The translations under genes were made by a program, and so were the position numbers. Shown piece by piece: positions 27,223-35,736 of a stretch of DNA of 64,000 nucleotides; the first letter of the stretch is position 1, and the number at the start of each line of letters is the position of its first letter. The DNA is from Prado023 sp963700395 (GTDB lineage: Bacteria; Actinomycetota; Actinomycetes; S36-B12; CAIYMF01): contig CAVOXI010000001.1 of NCBI GenBank assembly GCA_963700395.1, positions 682,001 through 746,000 of the forward strand. Direction: 5' to 3'. The notes under the pieces are model-generated. The model ran no database searches. It was not told the origin of the DNA and was given only the letters and a program-made list of their open reading frames with translations.

Positions 27223-28299
27223 CTAGACGCCCTGCGCAGTACCTCCGGCATTCCCGGCCGGTGCGTCGTCGTCGAACGGGAGGCCGACCTGGCCGATCAC
27301 GGCCGGTGGGGTCATCCCCAGGTGCCGCCACGCCGCCTCGGTGGCGACCCGCCCTCGGGGGGTTCGGTAGAGCAGCCCGGCCCGGACGAGGAACGGCTCC
27401 GCGACCGTCTCCACAGTCTCCGGCTCCTCCGCGACCGCCACGGCCAGCGTGGACAGCCCTACGGGACCGCCCCGGAACGTCCTGAGCAGCGCCTCGAGCA
27501 CGGAGCGGTCGAGGCGGTCGAGTCCGAGCGCGTCGACCTCGTACAGGTCGAGGGCTGCATGCGCCGTGCGCCGGTCGATCGAACGGTCCCCATGGACCAG
27601 CGCGTAGTCCCGGACCCGGCGCAGCAGGCGGTTGGCCACCCGGGGGGTGCCCCGGGACCGGCTGGCGATCTCCAGCGCCCCGGGCTCGTCGATCTCGACC
27701 CCGAGCAGCCGGGCCGAGCGGTTGACGATCGTGAACAGGTCGGAGTCGGCGTAGAAGTCCATGTGCGCGGTGAACCCGAAGCGGTCGCGCAACGGCCCCG
27801 GCAGCAGCCCCGCGCGGGTGGTGGCCCCGACGAGGGTGAACGGTGCGAGGTCCAGCGGGATGGCGGTGGCGCCGGGACCCTTGCCGACGACGATGTCGAC
27901 GCGGAAGTCCTCCATCGCGACGTAGAGCATCTCCTCGGCAGGTCGGGCCATCCGATGGATCTCGTCGAGGAAGAGCACCTCGCCGGGCACGAGGCTGGAC
28001 AGCACCGCGGCCAGGTCACCGGCGTGCTGGATCGCGGGCCCTGAGGTGATCCTCATCGGGGCGGCCATCTCACCGGCGATGATCATGGCCAGGGTGGTCT
28101 TGCCCAGCCCCGGAGGCCCGGAGAGCAGGACGTGGTCCGCGGTGGCGTTCCTGTGCCGTGCCGCCTCCAGGACTAGGCCGAGCTGGGAGCGCACGCGGTC
28201 CTGGCCGATGAAGTCCACCAGGCTGCGGGGTCGCAGCGCCCCCTCCGCCGCGATGTCCTCGTCGTCGGCCTCGCCGCGGACGAGCTCCTTGTCACTCAT
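27223..28299 (-). CDS. ruvB: Holliday junction helicase motor RuvB
   Basis: AAA+ ring ATPase that drives branch migration with RuvA. The 358-residue protein has Walker A GPPGLGKTTLA, Walker B LFLDEIHR, sensor segment VGATTRAGLL and the C-terminal winged helix. ATG overlaps the ruvA stop by 4 bases. Last gene of ruvCAB. Confidence 0.97.
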   Translation of the reverse strand: MSDKELVRGEADDEDIAAEGALRPRSLVDFIGQDRVRSQLGLVLEAARHRNATADHVLLSGPPGLGKTTLAMIIAGEMAAPMRITSGPAIQHAGDLAAVLSSLVPGEVLFLDEIHRMARPAEEMLYVAMEDFRVDIVVGKGPGATAIPLDLAPFTLVGATTRAGLLPGPLRDRFGFTAHMDFYADSDLFTIVNRSARLLGVEIDEPGALEIASRSRGTPRVANRLLRRVRDYALVHGDRSIDRRTAHAALDLYEVDALGLDRLDRSVLEALLRTFRGGPVGLSTLAVAVAEEPETVETVAEPFLVRAGLLYRTPRGRVATEAAWRHLGMTPPAVIGQVGLPFDDDAPAGNAGGTAQGV

Positions 28300-28904
28300 G
28301 CGCGGTCCAGGTGGCGCAGGGCCGAGCGCAGGAGGGCAGGCACGGACGGGTGACCGCCCTCAGCCAGGACCGCCTCCGCCTCGCCCTGCACCGCCTCGGC
28401 TGCAGCGCGTGCGTCCCTGGCGGGCCAGCCCAGGGCGATGAGGCCGTCGATGACCGGGCTCGACCAGTCATCGGCGGTCATGCTGACGGTCGTCGAGGAG
28501 ACGGGGGCCCCGAGGCGGTCCTTGAGCTCCAGGGCGATCCGCGCTGCGCCCTTGCGCCCGATCCCCGGCGGCTTGGACAGGGTCACGAGGTCGTCCGTGG
28601 CGACAGCAGCACGGAGCTGGTCGACCGTGAGCACGGCGAGGATCGCCTGGGCGGTCCTCGGCCCGATGCCGGTGACCGACTGGAGGACCTCGAACGCCTG
28701 CCGCTCGTCCTCGTCGACGAAGCCGAACAGGGTCAGGGAGTCCTCGCGCACGACCAGTGCCGTGGCCACCTGGGCGGGGGCGCCCGGCCGCAGCTCGGCG
28801 AGCGTGCGCGGTCCGCACAGCAGGGACAACCCCACGCCGCCGACATCGATGACGGCGTGGTCGGCGCCCACCGAGGCCACGGTCCCGTGCACGAAGGCGA
28901 TCAC
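28296..28904 (-). CDS. ruvA: Holliday junction DNA-binding protein RuvA
   Basis: Tetrameric junction-binding partner of RuvB, 202 residues. N-terminal OB fold (IAFVHGTVASVG), the two helix-hairpin-helix elements (LQSVTGIGPRTAQAIL and LSKPPGIGRKGAARIALEL) and the C-terminal RuvB-binding domain are all visible. The GTG at 28902-28904 overlaps the ruvC stop by 4 bases (GTGA). Confidence 0.96.
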   Translation of the reverse strand: MIAFVHGTVASVGADHAVIDVGGVGLSLLCGPRTLAELRPGAPAQVATALVVREDSLTLFGFVDEDERQAFEVLQSVTGIGPRTAQAILAVLTVDQLRAAVATDDLVTLSKPPGIGRKGAARIALELKDRLGAPVSSTTVSMTADDWSSPVIDGLIALGWPARDARAAAEAVQGEAEAVLAEGGHPSVPALLRSALRHLDRA

Positions 28905-29542
28905 CGGGCACCTCCGGCGCGCAGCCGCACCGGGGCCGGGGCAGAGGTCGCGGTCGGGCGGGCGGGCCCGGCGCCCTGGGGAGCCGCCGTGCCTGCCGGG
29001 GCACGCGGCACGCGCGTCGGGATCCGCGAGGGCGCCGAGGCAGCGACTGCCGAGGCGATGCGCGCGTTGGCCGACCCGCGCCAGACGTGGCAGATCGCCA
29101 GGGCGAGGGCATCGGTGGCATCCACCGGCCTCGGTGCGACCTCCAGGCGCAGGATCCGCACGACCATGCCGGCGACCTGCGCCTTGTCCGCGCGCCCGGT
29201 GCCGGTCACGGCCGCCTTCACCTCGCTGGGCGTGTGCCACGCGACCGGAAGACCGGCCTCGGCCGCAGCGAGGACCGCGGCGGCGGACGCCTGGGCAGTG
29301 CCCATGACGGTGTGCAGGTTGTGCTGGCTGAACATCCGCTCGACGGCGACGACGTCCGGGGACCACTCCTCGATCAGCACCGTGATGCGCCGGCTGATCA
29401 CGAGCAGCCGCTCAGGCAGTGGATCTGCGGCCGGGGTGGTGATGACCTCGACGTGCCGGAGGGTCAGCGGGCGGCCCAGGGTGCCCTCGACGAGGCCCAC
29501 CCCGCAACGGGTCAGGCCCGGATCGACTCCCAGTACGCGCAC
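28901..29542 (-). CDS. ruvC: Holliday junction resolvase RuvC
   Basis: Endonuclease that resolves Holliday junctions. The RNase H fold has the metal residues in LGVDPGLTRCG (Asp near 6), AVERMF (Glu) and DATDALALAICH (Asp pair). At 213 residues it is longer than usual: after the catalytic domain come about 45 residues rich in Ala, Pro and Arg. The GTG at 29540-29542 has GGGAGG 4 bases upstream. A LexA box and a -10 element precede it, so ruvCAB should be DNA-damage inducible. Confidence 0.94.
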   Translation of the reverse strand: MRVLGVDPGLTRCGVGLVEGTLGRPLTLRHVEVITTPAADPLPERLLVISRRITVLIEEWSPDVVAVERMFSQHNLHTVMGTAQASAAAVLAAAEAGLPVAWHTPSEVKAAVTGTGRADKAQVAGMVVRILRLEVAPRPVDATDALALAICHVWRGSANARIASAVAASAPSRIPTRVPRAPAGTAAPQGAGPARPTATSAPAPVRLRAGGAR

Positions 29543-29556
29543 GCCACCTCCCGGTA

Positions 29557-29570
29557 CGAACAGGTGTTCG
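29557..29570. promoter_or_regulatory. LexA-binding SOS box upstream of ruvCAB
   Basis: CGAACAGGTGTTCG, with perfect inverted half-sites CGAAC and GTTCG four bases apart, agrees with the actinobacterial/Gram-positive LexA consensus. It sits 15 bases before the ruvC start and just downstream of a TAGGGT -10 box, where LexA would block initiation. Confidence 0.88.
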
Positions 29571-29571
29571 C

Positions 29572-29577
29572 ACCCTA
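29572..29577 (-). promoter_or_regulatory. -10 box (TAGGGT) for ruvCAB
   Basis: TAGGGT on the minus strand abutting the SOS box; the transcription start would fall within the box. Confidence 0.5.
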
Positions 29578-29660
29578 TCCGGAGCGGGCCACTGCCACGC
29601 GCACGACACGCACCGGCCGGCACGACTCCGCCCAGGAGCCGGTCACCGAGACGTCCGCAG

Positions 29661-31631
29661 CTACGGAGCCGAAATCGGATCGCTCGCGTGCACGGGATGG
29701 CCCACGACCTCGGCGAACCCGGCGCCGATGCACTCGACGAACAACTCGCGGTCAGGGATGGCGGCATCGTCCATCGAGATCCCGATGCCAGCGTTGCCCG
29801 CGTAGGACAGCAGCGTGATGTTCGTCGCTGCCCCGACCGTCGCCGTCAACGGGTACATGGCCCGCACCTTCGCGCCGGCGATCCAGACCGGGATCGGCAC
29901 ACCGGGGACGTTGCTGGCGGTGAAGTCGCTCGTCTGGGCGGTGGAGGTGAACAGGTCCGACGGCATGAGGCGGTACCCGACCTCGGCCAGCGGGTCGACC
30001 AGGTGCAGCGCAGGCTCCTGGCGCCACGAGCCCACGATGTCGCGGATGGCCTGCATGCGCTCGACCGGGTCCAGCACGTCCACCGGGACCTCGAAGCGGG
30101 CGATCGTGACGGCATTCTGCGCCGGACGGTCCGGGTTGCGCAGGCTGATTGGCATGTTGCAGCGCAGCATGCTCACCGGCTCACCACGGCGCTCGTGGTA
30201 GATCCGCAGGCCGCCGGTGACGCCGGCCATGAACGCGTCGTTGAGGCTCACCCCATGGGGCTTGGACGCCGCCTTGAGCTCGGACATCGGCACGTCGAGG
30301 GTGACGAAGTGGTAGTTGATCGAGCGGCCGCGCATCACCGGGGACATCGGGGACGTCGGCAGCGCCATGAACTTCGTTATCGAGCGCAGCACCCCCAGGA
30401 CGTCCTCGACAGCGCCCACCGGGTCGCGCAGGGCACGCCCGGCGATCGGCAGCGCGGAGTCCGTGACGTCCTTCACGGACTTCACCAGGAACGAGGAGGC
30501 ATCGACCACCGCCGTGCCCAGGAAGCCCACGGAGTCCAGCGGAGCCGCTGACGGCGCCGGCGGCATGGGGCCGAGGTCCTGGCCACCGGGCACGAGGTCG
30601 ATCACGGTCGCACCCAGCATCATCGCGCCCTGACCATCGGCGATCGCGTGGTGCAGCTTCACGATGAGCGCCGCCCGACCCCCCTGCAGACCCTCGAGCA
30701 GCGTGACCCGCCACAGCGGGCGGGCGAGGTCGAAGTCGGACATCGACTGCCGTCGCGCCTCGATCAGGACCTGGTCCCAGCTCCCGGGGTCGGCCACCCG
30801 GAAGCGGCGCATGTGGAAGCTCAGGTCGAAGTCCGGGTCGATCACCAGCCGCGGGCTGAGGATGTCCGACGGGCCCTCGAGGACCTTCTGGCGCAGGACC
30901 GGGGCGACCCGGCTGGCACGGTCGAAACGGTCGACCAGCATGTCCCAGTCCGGGCTGGACTCGAGGGCGACCAGGCCGATGATCGGCGAGCGCATCGACG
31001 GATCGTTGGATGCCAGGCGCCACGTGGCGAAGTCGAAGCCGGACAGGCGCCGCGGGGCGATGACTGTGGGATCGGTGGGCGTCCGTCCGGGGGCGGTCGC
31101 CGAGCCGACGGCCGCGCTGGCCCGACCCGCGGCCGCCCTGGCCGTCCGCTTCGCTGCAGCACGCTTGCGTCCGCTGCTGGGCTCGGGGGCGCCGGTGCCC
31201 CGCGCCTCGGCGGCGGGAGGGGGCTCGGTGGCAGGTGCCTGCTTCGCCGTGGCGCTGGCTGCGGGGGTCTTCTTGGCCGCCGGCTTGCTCGTGGTGGCCT
31301 TCTTCGCCGGAGCCTTGCTCGCGGTGGCCTTCTTGGCCGGGGTCTTGCCGGCGGAGGCCTTCTTCGCCGGGGTCTTGGCGGCAGGAGCCTTCTTCGCCGG
31401 GGTCTCGGCGGCAAGGGCACTGGAGGCGGGCGCCCTGCCTGCGGGGGCCTTGCGCGCAGCCCGCTTCCTCACTGGAGCCGCCGGAGCGGGTTCCGCCGGA
31501 GCGGCGGGGTCCACGGGAGCAGCACGGTCCACGGGAGCATCGGGGTCCACTGGGTTCACGCCCTCCGCGGGTCCGCTCGGCGATGCCTGTGCGCTCGCGT
31601 CCACCGGGGTCGTGCGATCCTGCTCTGACAC
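29661..31631 (-). CDS. WS/DGAT-family acyltransferase with histone H1-like N-terminal tail
   Basis: The C-terminal 460 residues (from about 194) are a wax ester synthase/diacylglycerol acyltransferase: catalytic HHAIADG at 327-333, the NxxxxG region around SLNDAFMAGVTGGL, and the C-terminal WS/DGAT domain with TASNVPGVPIPVW. Such enzymes esterify acyl-CoA to alcohols or diacylglycerol for storage lipid. The first 193 residues are unusual: an acidic Asp/Pro/Ala region (1-55), then a Lys/Ala/Pro region with five decapeptide repeats TPAKKAxAxK (77-126), then an Arg/Ala-rich part. This resembles histone H1-like tails of bacterial nucleoid proteins, not other WS/DGATs known to me. GTG start with AGGAG 7 bases upstream. 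It sits alone between yebC and ruvC. Confidence 0.88.
   Translation of the reverse strand: MSEQDRTTPVDASAQASPSGPAEGVNPVDPDAPVDRAAPVDPAAPAEPAPAAPVRKRAARKAPAGRAPASSALAAETPAKKAPAAKTPAKKASAGKTPAKKATASKAPAKKATTSKPAAKKTPAASATAKQAPATEPPPAAEARGTGAPEPSSGRKRAAAKRTARAAAGRASAAVGSATAPGRTPTDPTVIAPRRLSGFDFATWRLASNDPSMRSPIIGLVALESSPDWDMLVDRFDRASRVAPVLRQKVLEGPSDILSPRLVIDPDFDLSFHMRRFRVADPGSWDQVLIEARRQSMSDFDLARPLWRVTLLEGLQGGRAALIVKLHHAIADGQGAMMLGATVIDLVPGGQDLGPMPPAPSAAPLDSVGFLGTAVVDASSFLVKSVKDVTDSALPIAGRALRDPVGAVEDVLGVLRSITKFMALPTSPMSPVMRGRSINYHFVTLDVPMSELKAASKPHGVSLNDAFMAGVTGGLRIYHERRGEPVSMLRCNMPISLRNPDRPAQNAVTIARFEVPVDVLDPVERMQAIRDIVGSWRQEPALHLVDPLAEVGYRLMPSDLFTSTAQTSDFTASNVPGVPIPVWIAGAKVRAMYPLTATVGAATNITLLSYAGNAGIGISMDDAAIPDRELFVECIGAGFAEVVGHPVHASDPISAP
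31254..31403 (-). repeat. Five imperfect 30-bp coding repeats (Lys/Ala/Pro decapeptide)
   Basis: Codes residues 77-126 of the WS/DGAT protein: five units of T-P-A-K-K-A-x-A-x-K with minor changes. The repeated word CTTCTTCGCCGG or close variants is visible on the plus strand about every 30 bases. Confidence 0.85.
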
Positions 31632-31661
31632 GTCGTCGCTCCTGTGGTCCGGGATATGGGA

Positions 31662-31667
31662 ACCGTA
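31662..31667 (-). promoter_or_regulatory. Candidate -10 box (TACGGT) for the WS/DGAT gene
   Basis: TACGGT on the minus strand in the 70-base gap after yebC; predicted leader about 25 bases with the AGGAG ribosome site. Confidence 0.35.
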
Positions 31668-31701
31668 CCGGTGCTTCGCGGCGGATGGGAGCCCGAAACC
31701 G

Positions 31702-32454
31702 CTAGTCCAGCTCTGCCAGGACCTCGGCGGGGATGTCGGCGTTGCTGTACACGTTCTGCACGTCGTCGCTGTCCTCCAGGGCGTCGACGAGGCGCATGAT
31801 CTTGGCCGCGCCCGTGGCGTCGAGCTGCACCTCGACGGAGGCCACGAACTCGGCCTCGGCCGACTCGTAGTCCAGTCCCTGGGCCTGCAGCGCCTTGCGT
31901 GCCGGGACCATGTCCGAGGCCTCGGTGATCACCTCGAACGCCTCGCCGAGGTCGTTGACCTCCTCGGCACCGGCGTCGAGGACCGCCATCAGCACGTCGT
32001 CCTCCGTCAGGCCCTCGGACTTCGGGACGATGATGACGCCCTTGCGCGTGAACAGGTAGGACACGCTGCCGGGGTCGGCCATGCTGCCCCCGTTGCGGGT
32101 CATGGCCACGCGCACCTCGGTGGCCGCGCGGTTGCGGTTGTCCGTGAGGCACTCCACGAGCACTGCGACGCCGTTGGGGCCGTAGCCCTCGTACATGATC
32201 GTCTGCCAGTCGGCGCCGCCCGCGTCGGCCCCCGACCCGCGCTTGACGGCGCGGTCGATGTTGTCGGCGGGCACGGAGTTCTTCTTGGCCTTCTGCACCG
32301 CGTCGTACAGGGTGGGGTTGCCGTCGAGGTCCCCACCACCGGTCCGAGCCGCGACCTCGATGTTCTTGATCAGCTTGGCGAACAGCTTGCCGCGCTTGGC
32401 GTCGATCGCGGCCTTCTTGTGCTTGGTGGTCGCCCACTTGGAGTGGCCGGACAT
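31702..32454 (-). CDS. YebC/PmpR family transcriptional/translational regulator
   Basis: A 250-residue protein of the YebC/TACO1 family, beginning MSGHSKWATTKHKKAA as the family does. Members act as DNA-binding regulators or as factors that relieve ribosome stalling. All three domains are present and the length is normal. ATG at 32452-32454 with AAGGAG 5 bases upstream. In actinobacteria yebC lies between pdxT and ruvC, as here. Confidence 0.95.
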   Translation of the reverse strand: MSGHSKWATTKHKKAAIDAKRGKLFAKLIKNIEVAARTGGGDLDGNPTLYDAVQKAKKNSVPADNIDRAVKRGSGADAGGADWQTIMYEGYGPNGVAVLVECLTDNRNRAATEVRVAMTRNGGSMADPGSVSYLFTRKGVIIVPKSEGLTEDDVLMAVLDAGAEEVNDLGEAFEVITEASDMVPARKALQAQGLDYESAEAEFVASVEVQLDATGAAKIMRLVDALEDSDDVQNVYSNADIPAEVLAELD

Positions 32455-32473
32455 GGTGCTCCTTCGAGTCGAC

Positions 32474-33079
32474 TCAGGCGGCGCTGCGCACCATGGCGGC
32501 GAACAGCGCGTGCACCCGATGGTCTCCGGTGAGTTCGGGGTGGAACGAGGTGGCCAGCAGCGACCCCGCTCGAACGGCAACGATCCTATCGCCAGCGGCG
32601 GCCGGCACGGATGCGAGAACCTCGACGGTTGGGCCGACGGACTCCACCCACGGGGCGCGGATGAACACCGCCCGGATCGGAGCCGCCCCGAGCGCGGGGA
32701 AGTCCACGTCCCCCTCGAAGGAGTCCACCTGGCGGCCGAACGCATTGCGCCGCACCACCATGTCGATCCCACCGATGGGCCGCTGGTCGGCGCGGCCGTC
32801 GAGGATCGTGTCGGCGAGCAGGATCATGCCCGCGCACGAGCCGTACATGGGAAGGCCCGCGCGAGCTGCGGCGCGCAGCGGGTCCATCAGCCCCCAGCGG
32901 ATCGCCAGCATCGAGATCGTGGTCGACTCACCTCCGGGCAGGACCAGTCCATCCACGCCCGCCAACGCCTGCGCGTCCTTGACCGGGACGGCATGGGCAC
33001 CGACCGACTCCAGGGCGTTGACGTGCTCGCGCACGTCGCCCTGCAGCGCCAGGACCCCGATGGTGGGACTGGTCACCAC
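32474..33079 (-). CDS. pdxT: Pyridoxal 5'-phosphate synthase glutaminase subunit PdxT
   Basis: Class I glutaminase that supplies ammonia to PdxS for direct pyridoxal phosphate synthesis. The 201-residue protein has LPGGES, the nucleophile Cys in GSCAGMI, and the His-Glu pair in SFHPELTGD. Adjacent GTG codons at 33079 and 33076 both fit; the second would give a GTGA overlap with the pdxS stop. Confidence 0.95.
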   Translation of the reverse strand: MVTSPTIGVLALQGDVREHVNALESVGAHAVPVKDAQALAGVDGLVLPGGESTTISMLAIRWGLMDPLRAAARAGLPMYGSCAGMILLADTILDGRADQRPIGGIDMVVRRNAFGRQVDSFEGDVDFPALGAAPIRAVFIRAPWVESVGPTVEVLASVPAAAGDRIVAVRAGSLLATSFHPELTGDHRVHALFAAMVRSAA

Positions 33080-33981
33080 CCGCGCTCGGCCAGGCGGTGC
33101 GGTGCCGGGATCTCCTCGACGTTGATCCCGACCATCGCCTCGCCGAGGCCGCGGGAGACCTTGGCGATGATCCCGGGGTCGTTGAAGTGCAGCGTCGCCT
33201 GCACGATGGCGTTGGCACGCTCAGCGGGGTTGCCGGACTTGAAGATGCCGGAGCCGACGAACACGCCGTCCGCGCCGAGCTGCATCATCATGGCCGCGTC
33301 GGCCGGGGTCGCGATGCCACCGGCGGTGAACAGCACGACCGGCAGGGAACCGCGCTCGGCGACCTCCTTGACCAGCTCGTAGGGCGCCTGGAGCTCCTTG
33401 GCCGCCACGTACAGCTCGTCGTGGCTCATGGAGGACAGCCGCTTGATCTCCCCGCGGATGGAGCGCATGTGCGTGGTGGCATTGGACACGTCGCCGGTGC
33501 CGGCCTCGCCCTTGGAGCGGATCATCGCCGCCCCCTCGGTCAGCCGGCGCAGGGCCTCACCGAGGTTGGTGGCGCCGCAGACGAAGGGCACGGTGAACGC
33601 CCACTTGTCGATGTGGTGGGTGTAGTCCGCCGGGGTCAGGACCTCGGACTCGTCGATGTAGTCCACGCCGAGGGACTCCAGCACCTGGGCCTCGACGAAG
33701 TGCCCGATCCTGGCCTTGGCCATCACCGGGATGGAGACCGCATCGATGATCCGCTCGATCATGTCCGGGTCGCTCATGCGCGACACCCCGCCCTGGGCGC
33801 GGATGTCGGCCGGCACCCGCTCGAGGGCCATGACGGCGACCGCTCCCGCGTCCTCAGCGATCCGGGCCTGCTCGGCGTTGACCACGTCCATGATCACCCC
33901 GCCCTTGAGCATCTCGGCCATCCCACGCTTCACGCGGTCGGTTCCGAGGGCGGTTGCTGGGGTCTGCGGGGTGCTGCTCAC
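33073..33981 (-). CDS. pdxS: Pyridoxal 5'-phosphate synthase lyase subunit PdxS
   Basis: TIM-barrel subunit that builds PLP from ribose 5-phosphate, glyceraldehyde 3-phosphate and ammonia. The protein has the GGVIMDV segment (catalytic Asp), MALERVPADIRAQGG (Lys/Arg region of the family) and the GEAGTGDVSNATTHMR phosphate loop. The GTG at 33979-33981 has AGGAG 5 bases upstream and gives 302 residues, the family length; an upstream start at 34059 would add 26 residues over the promoter. Confidence 0.96.
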   Translation of the reverse strand: MSSTPQTPATALGTDRVKRGMAEMLKGGVIMDVVNAEQARIAEDAGAVAVMALERVPADIRAQGGVSRMSDPDMIERIIDAVSIPVMAKARIGHFVEAQVLESLGVDYIDESEVLTPADYTHHIDKWAFTVPFVCGATNLGEALRRLTEGAAMIRSKGEAGTGDVSNATTHMRSIRGEIKRLSSMSHDELYVAAKELQAPYELVKEVAERGSLPVVLFTAGGIATPADAAMMMQLGADGVFVGSGIFKSGNPAERANAIVQATLHFNDPGIIAKVSRGLGEAMVGINVEEIPAPHRLAERGW

Positions 33982-34013
33982 GAGGTCTCCTGCGCCGGTG
34001 GGACGATGGGACA

Positions 34014-34019
34014 AGGGTA
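34014..34019 (-). promoter_or_regulatory. Candidate -10 box (TACCCT) for pdxST-yebC
   Basis: TACCCT on the minus strand, about 33 bases before the pdxS GTG, allowing a short leader with a ribosome site. Confidence 0.4.
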
Positions 34020-34068
34020 CGTCCCGGAATACGGCGGCGCGAAACGCTGCTTCGGCCAACTGCCCCCG

Positions 34069-35103
34069 CTACTCCACCGTGACCTTGCTGGTCCGATCCT
34101 TGAGCAGGATCCAGACCTGGCCCGGGTCCAGCACGACGGGGTTCCCGTCGAGGTCGTAGTAGGCCGTCGGTGCCCCGGCGATGGGCTTCTCCCAGGTGAT
34201 CCTCTGCGACACGCCATCGCGCAGGAGAAGGCCCTTGCCCGTGCCGGTGAGGATCGTCAGCGGGGTCCGGCCGCCGAACTTGTCGCCGTAGCCGGAGTCG
34301 ACCTCCTTCACGTACTGCACGATCACCGAGCTTGCGCGCTCCACGCCCGGCTTGTCGGTGTCGCGCGCCTGGCGTCCGTTCATCCAGACGTCATATGCGT
34401 CCTTCTTGGCGTTCCAGCGGAACTGGACCGACATCGACGGCCACCGGGCCGTGACCCGCCTGGCCTTCTTGCCACCGTCCGGCGCCCGCTCGTCGAACAC
34501 CAGCCCGATGTCCTGGGACACCGCGCTGGCACCGGACGTCTCCAGGACCTCCTGCGGGTCGACCATGAGGTTGTACGGCGCGTACCTCCCGGTCCCGCGC
34601 TCCCGGATGAAGCCGGGGCTGTTCACGTCCTGGGAGACCTGGGTCCAGTCGGCGGCGGCCAGGCTCGACTGCAGCCGCCGCTGCGCACCGGAGTAGACGA
34701 ACGCGATGTCCCCCAGGGGCGCGAACAGCTCGATGTCGCTGATCCGGGCGCTGCGGACCGGTCCGACCGTGCCGGGCATCGTCGTCGAGAAGACCGCAGC
34801 CAGGCGGGTCAGGCCCCACTCCACAGGCTCCACGTAGACGATGTCGGCCTTGGTCAGGCCCCGGTGCGGCTGTGCGGACGGGGTGTTGTCCAGCTTGACC
34901 ACCATCACCGGGGTGCCCACTCCCCCCTCGCGCCCGCTGAAGGGCGAGGTGGTGGCGATGACCGGCTCGGGCGTGGCCTCCGAACTGGCTGTCGGCTGCG
35001 TCGGCGCACCCCCGGTGCTCTGGGCCGGGTCGGGCTCCGGCGCATCTGCGCCGCACGCGGCCAGCAGCATGGCGAGTCCGACCACGGCAACGATCCGGCG
35101 CAT
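34069..35103 (-). CDS. DUF3048 domain-containing lipoprotein (YerB-like)
   Basis: A 344-residue lipoprotein: signal peptide with lipobox LLAAC near residues 14-18, a Thr/Ser/Pro linker, then DUF3048 (for example VMVVKLDNTPSAQPHRGL, FSTTMPGTVGPVRSARISDIEL). The family is related to Bacillus YerB; biochemical function is not established. The ATG at 35101-35103 is supported by a TACTGT box 6 bases upstream (leaderless) and by the signal peptide starting at once; an upstream ATG at 35154 is rejected. Confidence 0.88.
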   Translation of the reverse strand: MRRIVAVVGLAMLLAACGADAPEPDPAQSTGGAPTQPTASSEATPEPVIATTSPFSGREGGVGTPVMVVKLDNTPSAQPHRGLTKADIVYVEPVEWGLTRLAAVFSTTMPGTVGPVRSARISDIELFAPLGDIAFVYSGAQRRLQSSLAAADWTQVSQDVNSPGFIRERGTGRYAPYNLMVDPQEVLETSGASAVSQDIGLVFDERAPDGGKKARRVTARWPSMSVQFRWNAKKDAYDVWMNGRQARDTDKPGVERASSVIVQYVKEVDSGYGDKFGGRTPLTILTGTGKGLLLRDGVSQRITWEKPIAGAPTAYYDLDGNPVVLDPGQVWILLKDRTSKVTVE

Positions 35104-35109
35104 GGCCAC

Positions 35110-35115
35110 ACAGTA
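35110..35115 (-). promoter_or_regulatory. -10 box (TACTGT) for the leaderless DUF3048 gene
   Basis: TACTGT on the minus strand with exactly 6 bases to the ATG at 35103. Confidence 0.55.
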
Positions 35116-35178
35116 CTTGCGCCCACCGCGGGACCCTGCCAGCGACTCAGGCACTCACACGACGTTCACGGTGACCGA

Positions 35179-35736
35179 TCAGGCGAAGCTGTCGAAGGCA
35201 GCCGGCGCCACGTCGTCCATCTCGAACATCTCCGGGCGGGGGGCGTTGCCGGCCAGCCGGAACAGCCGGACCATCCTGCCCTGGCGCAGCAGGCGGGCAG
35301 CCTGCACGCCGTCATTGAGGAACCGCCGGGAGAGCCTGACCTGACGGCAGGAGGCGGCGAGGTCCGAGAGGAGCTCGTCGCCCTCCGGTAACGCGCGCAG
35401 CTCGTCGACCGCCCCCTGGTCGATGAAGACCTCGCGCAGGTCGCGGGACAGCTCGGACTCGATGATCCCCGACTCGACGGAGTCGCCGAAGTCGGTGTTG
35501 CGCGCACGGCTCGCGGCCTGCGCGAGCACGATCGCGCTCGCCGGGTCGAGCAGGCCGGAGGTGGCCAGGGCCTCGGCGGCCCGTGCCCGGCGCAGCAGCT
35601 GGGCCTCCAGGGACGCACGAGCCAGCTCGATGCGGTGGTGCAGCCGGTCGATCCGGCCGGCCAGTGCGCTCAGGCGCCAGACCACGAAGGCCAGGATCAG
35701 CAGGAGGACGATCCCCCACCCGAGGTCGACCTTCAT
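35179..35736 (-). CDS. LemA-like membrane protein, function unknown
   Basis: A 185-residue protein with one N-terminal membrane helix (WGIVLLLILAFVVWRLS) and a long helical domain. The stretch after the helix (RIDRLHHRIELARASLEAQLLRRA) resembles the start of LemA proteins, though the match is weak. The tail is Asp/Ala-rich. The ATG overlaps the pimA stop by 4 bases, so it is the last gene of pgsA-patA-pimA. Homologues are regularly placed here in actinobacteria; a link to lipid or envelope metabolism is inference. Confidence 0.7.
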   Translation of the reverse strand: MKVDLGWGIVLLLILAFVVWRLSALAGRIDRLHHRIELARASLEAQLLRRARAAEALATSGLLDPASAIVLAQAASRARNTDFGDSVESGIIESELSRDLREVFIDQGAVDELRALPEGDELLSDLAASCRQVRLSRRFLNDGVQAARLLRQGRMVRLFRLAGNAPRPEMFEMDDVAPAAFDSFA

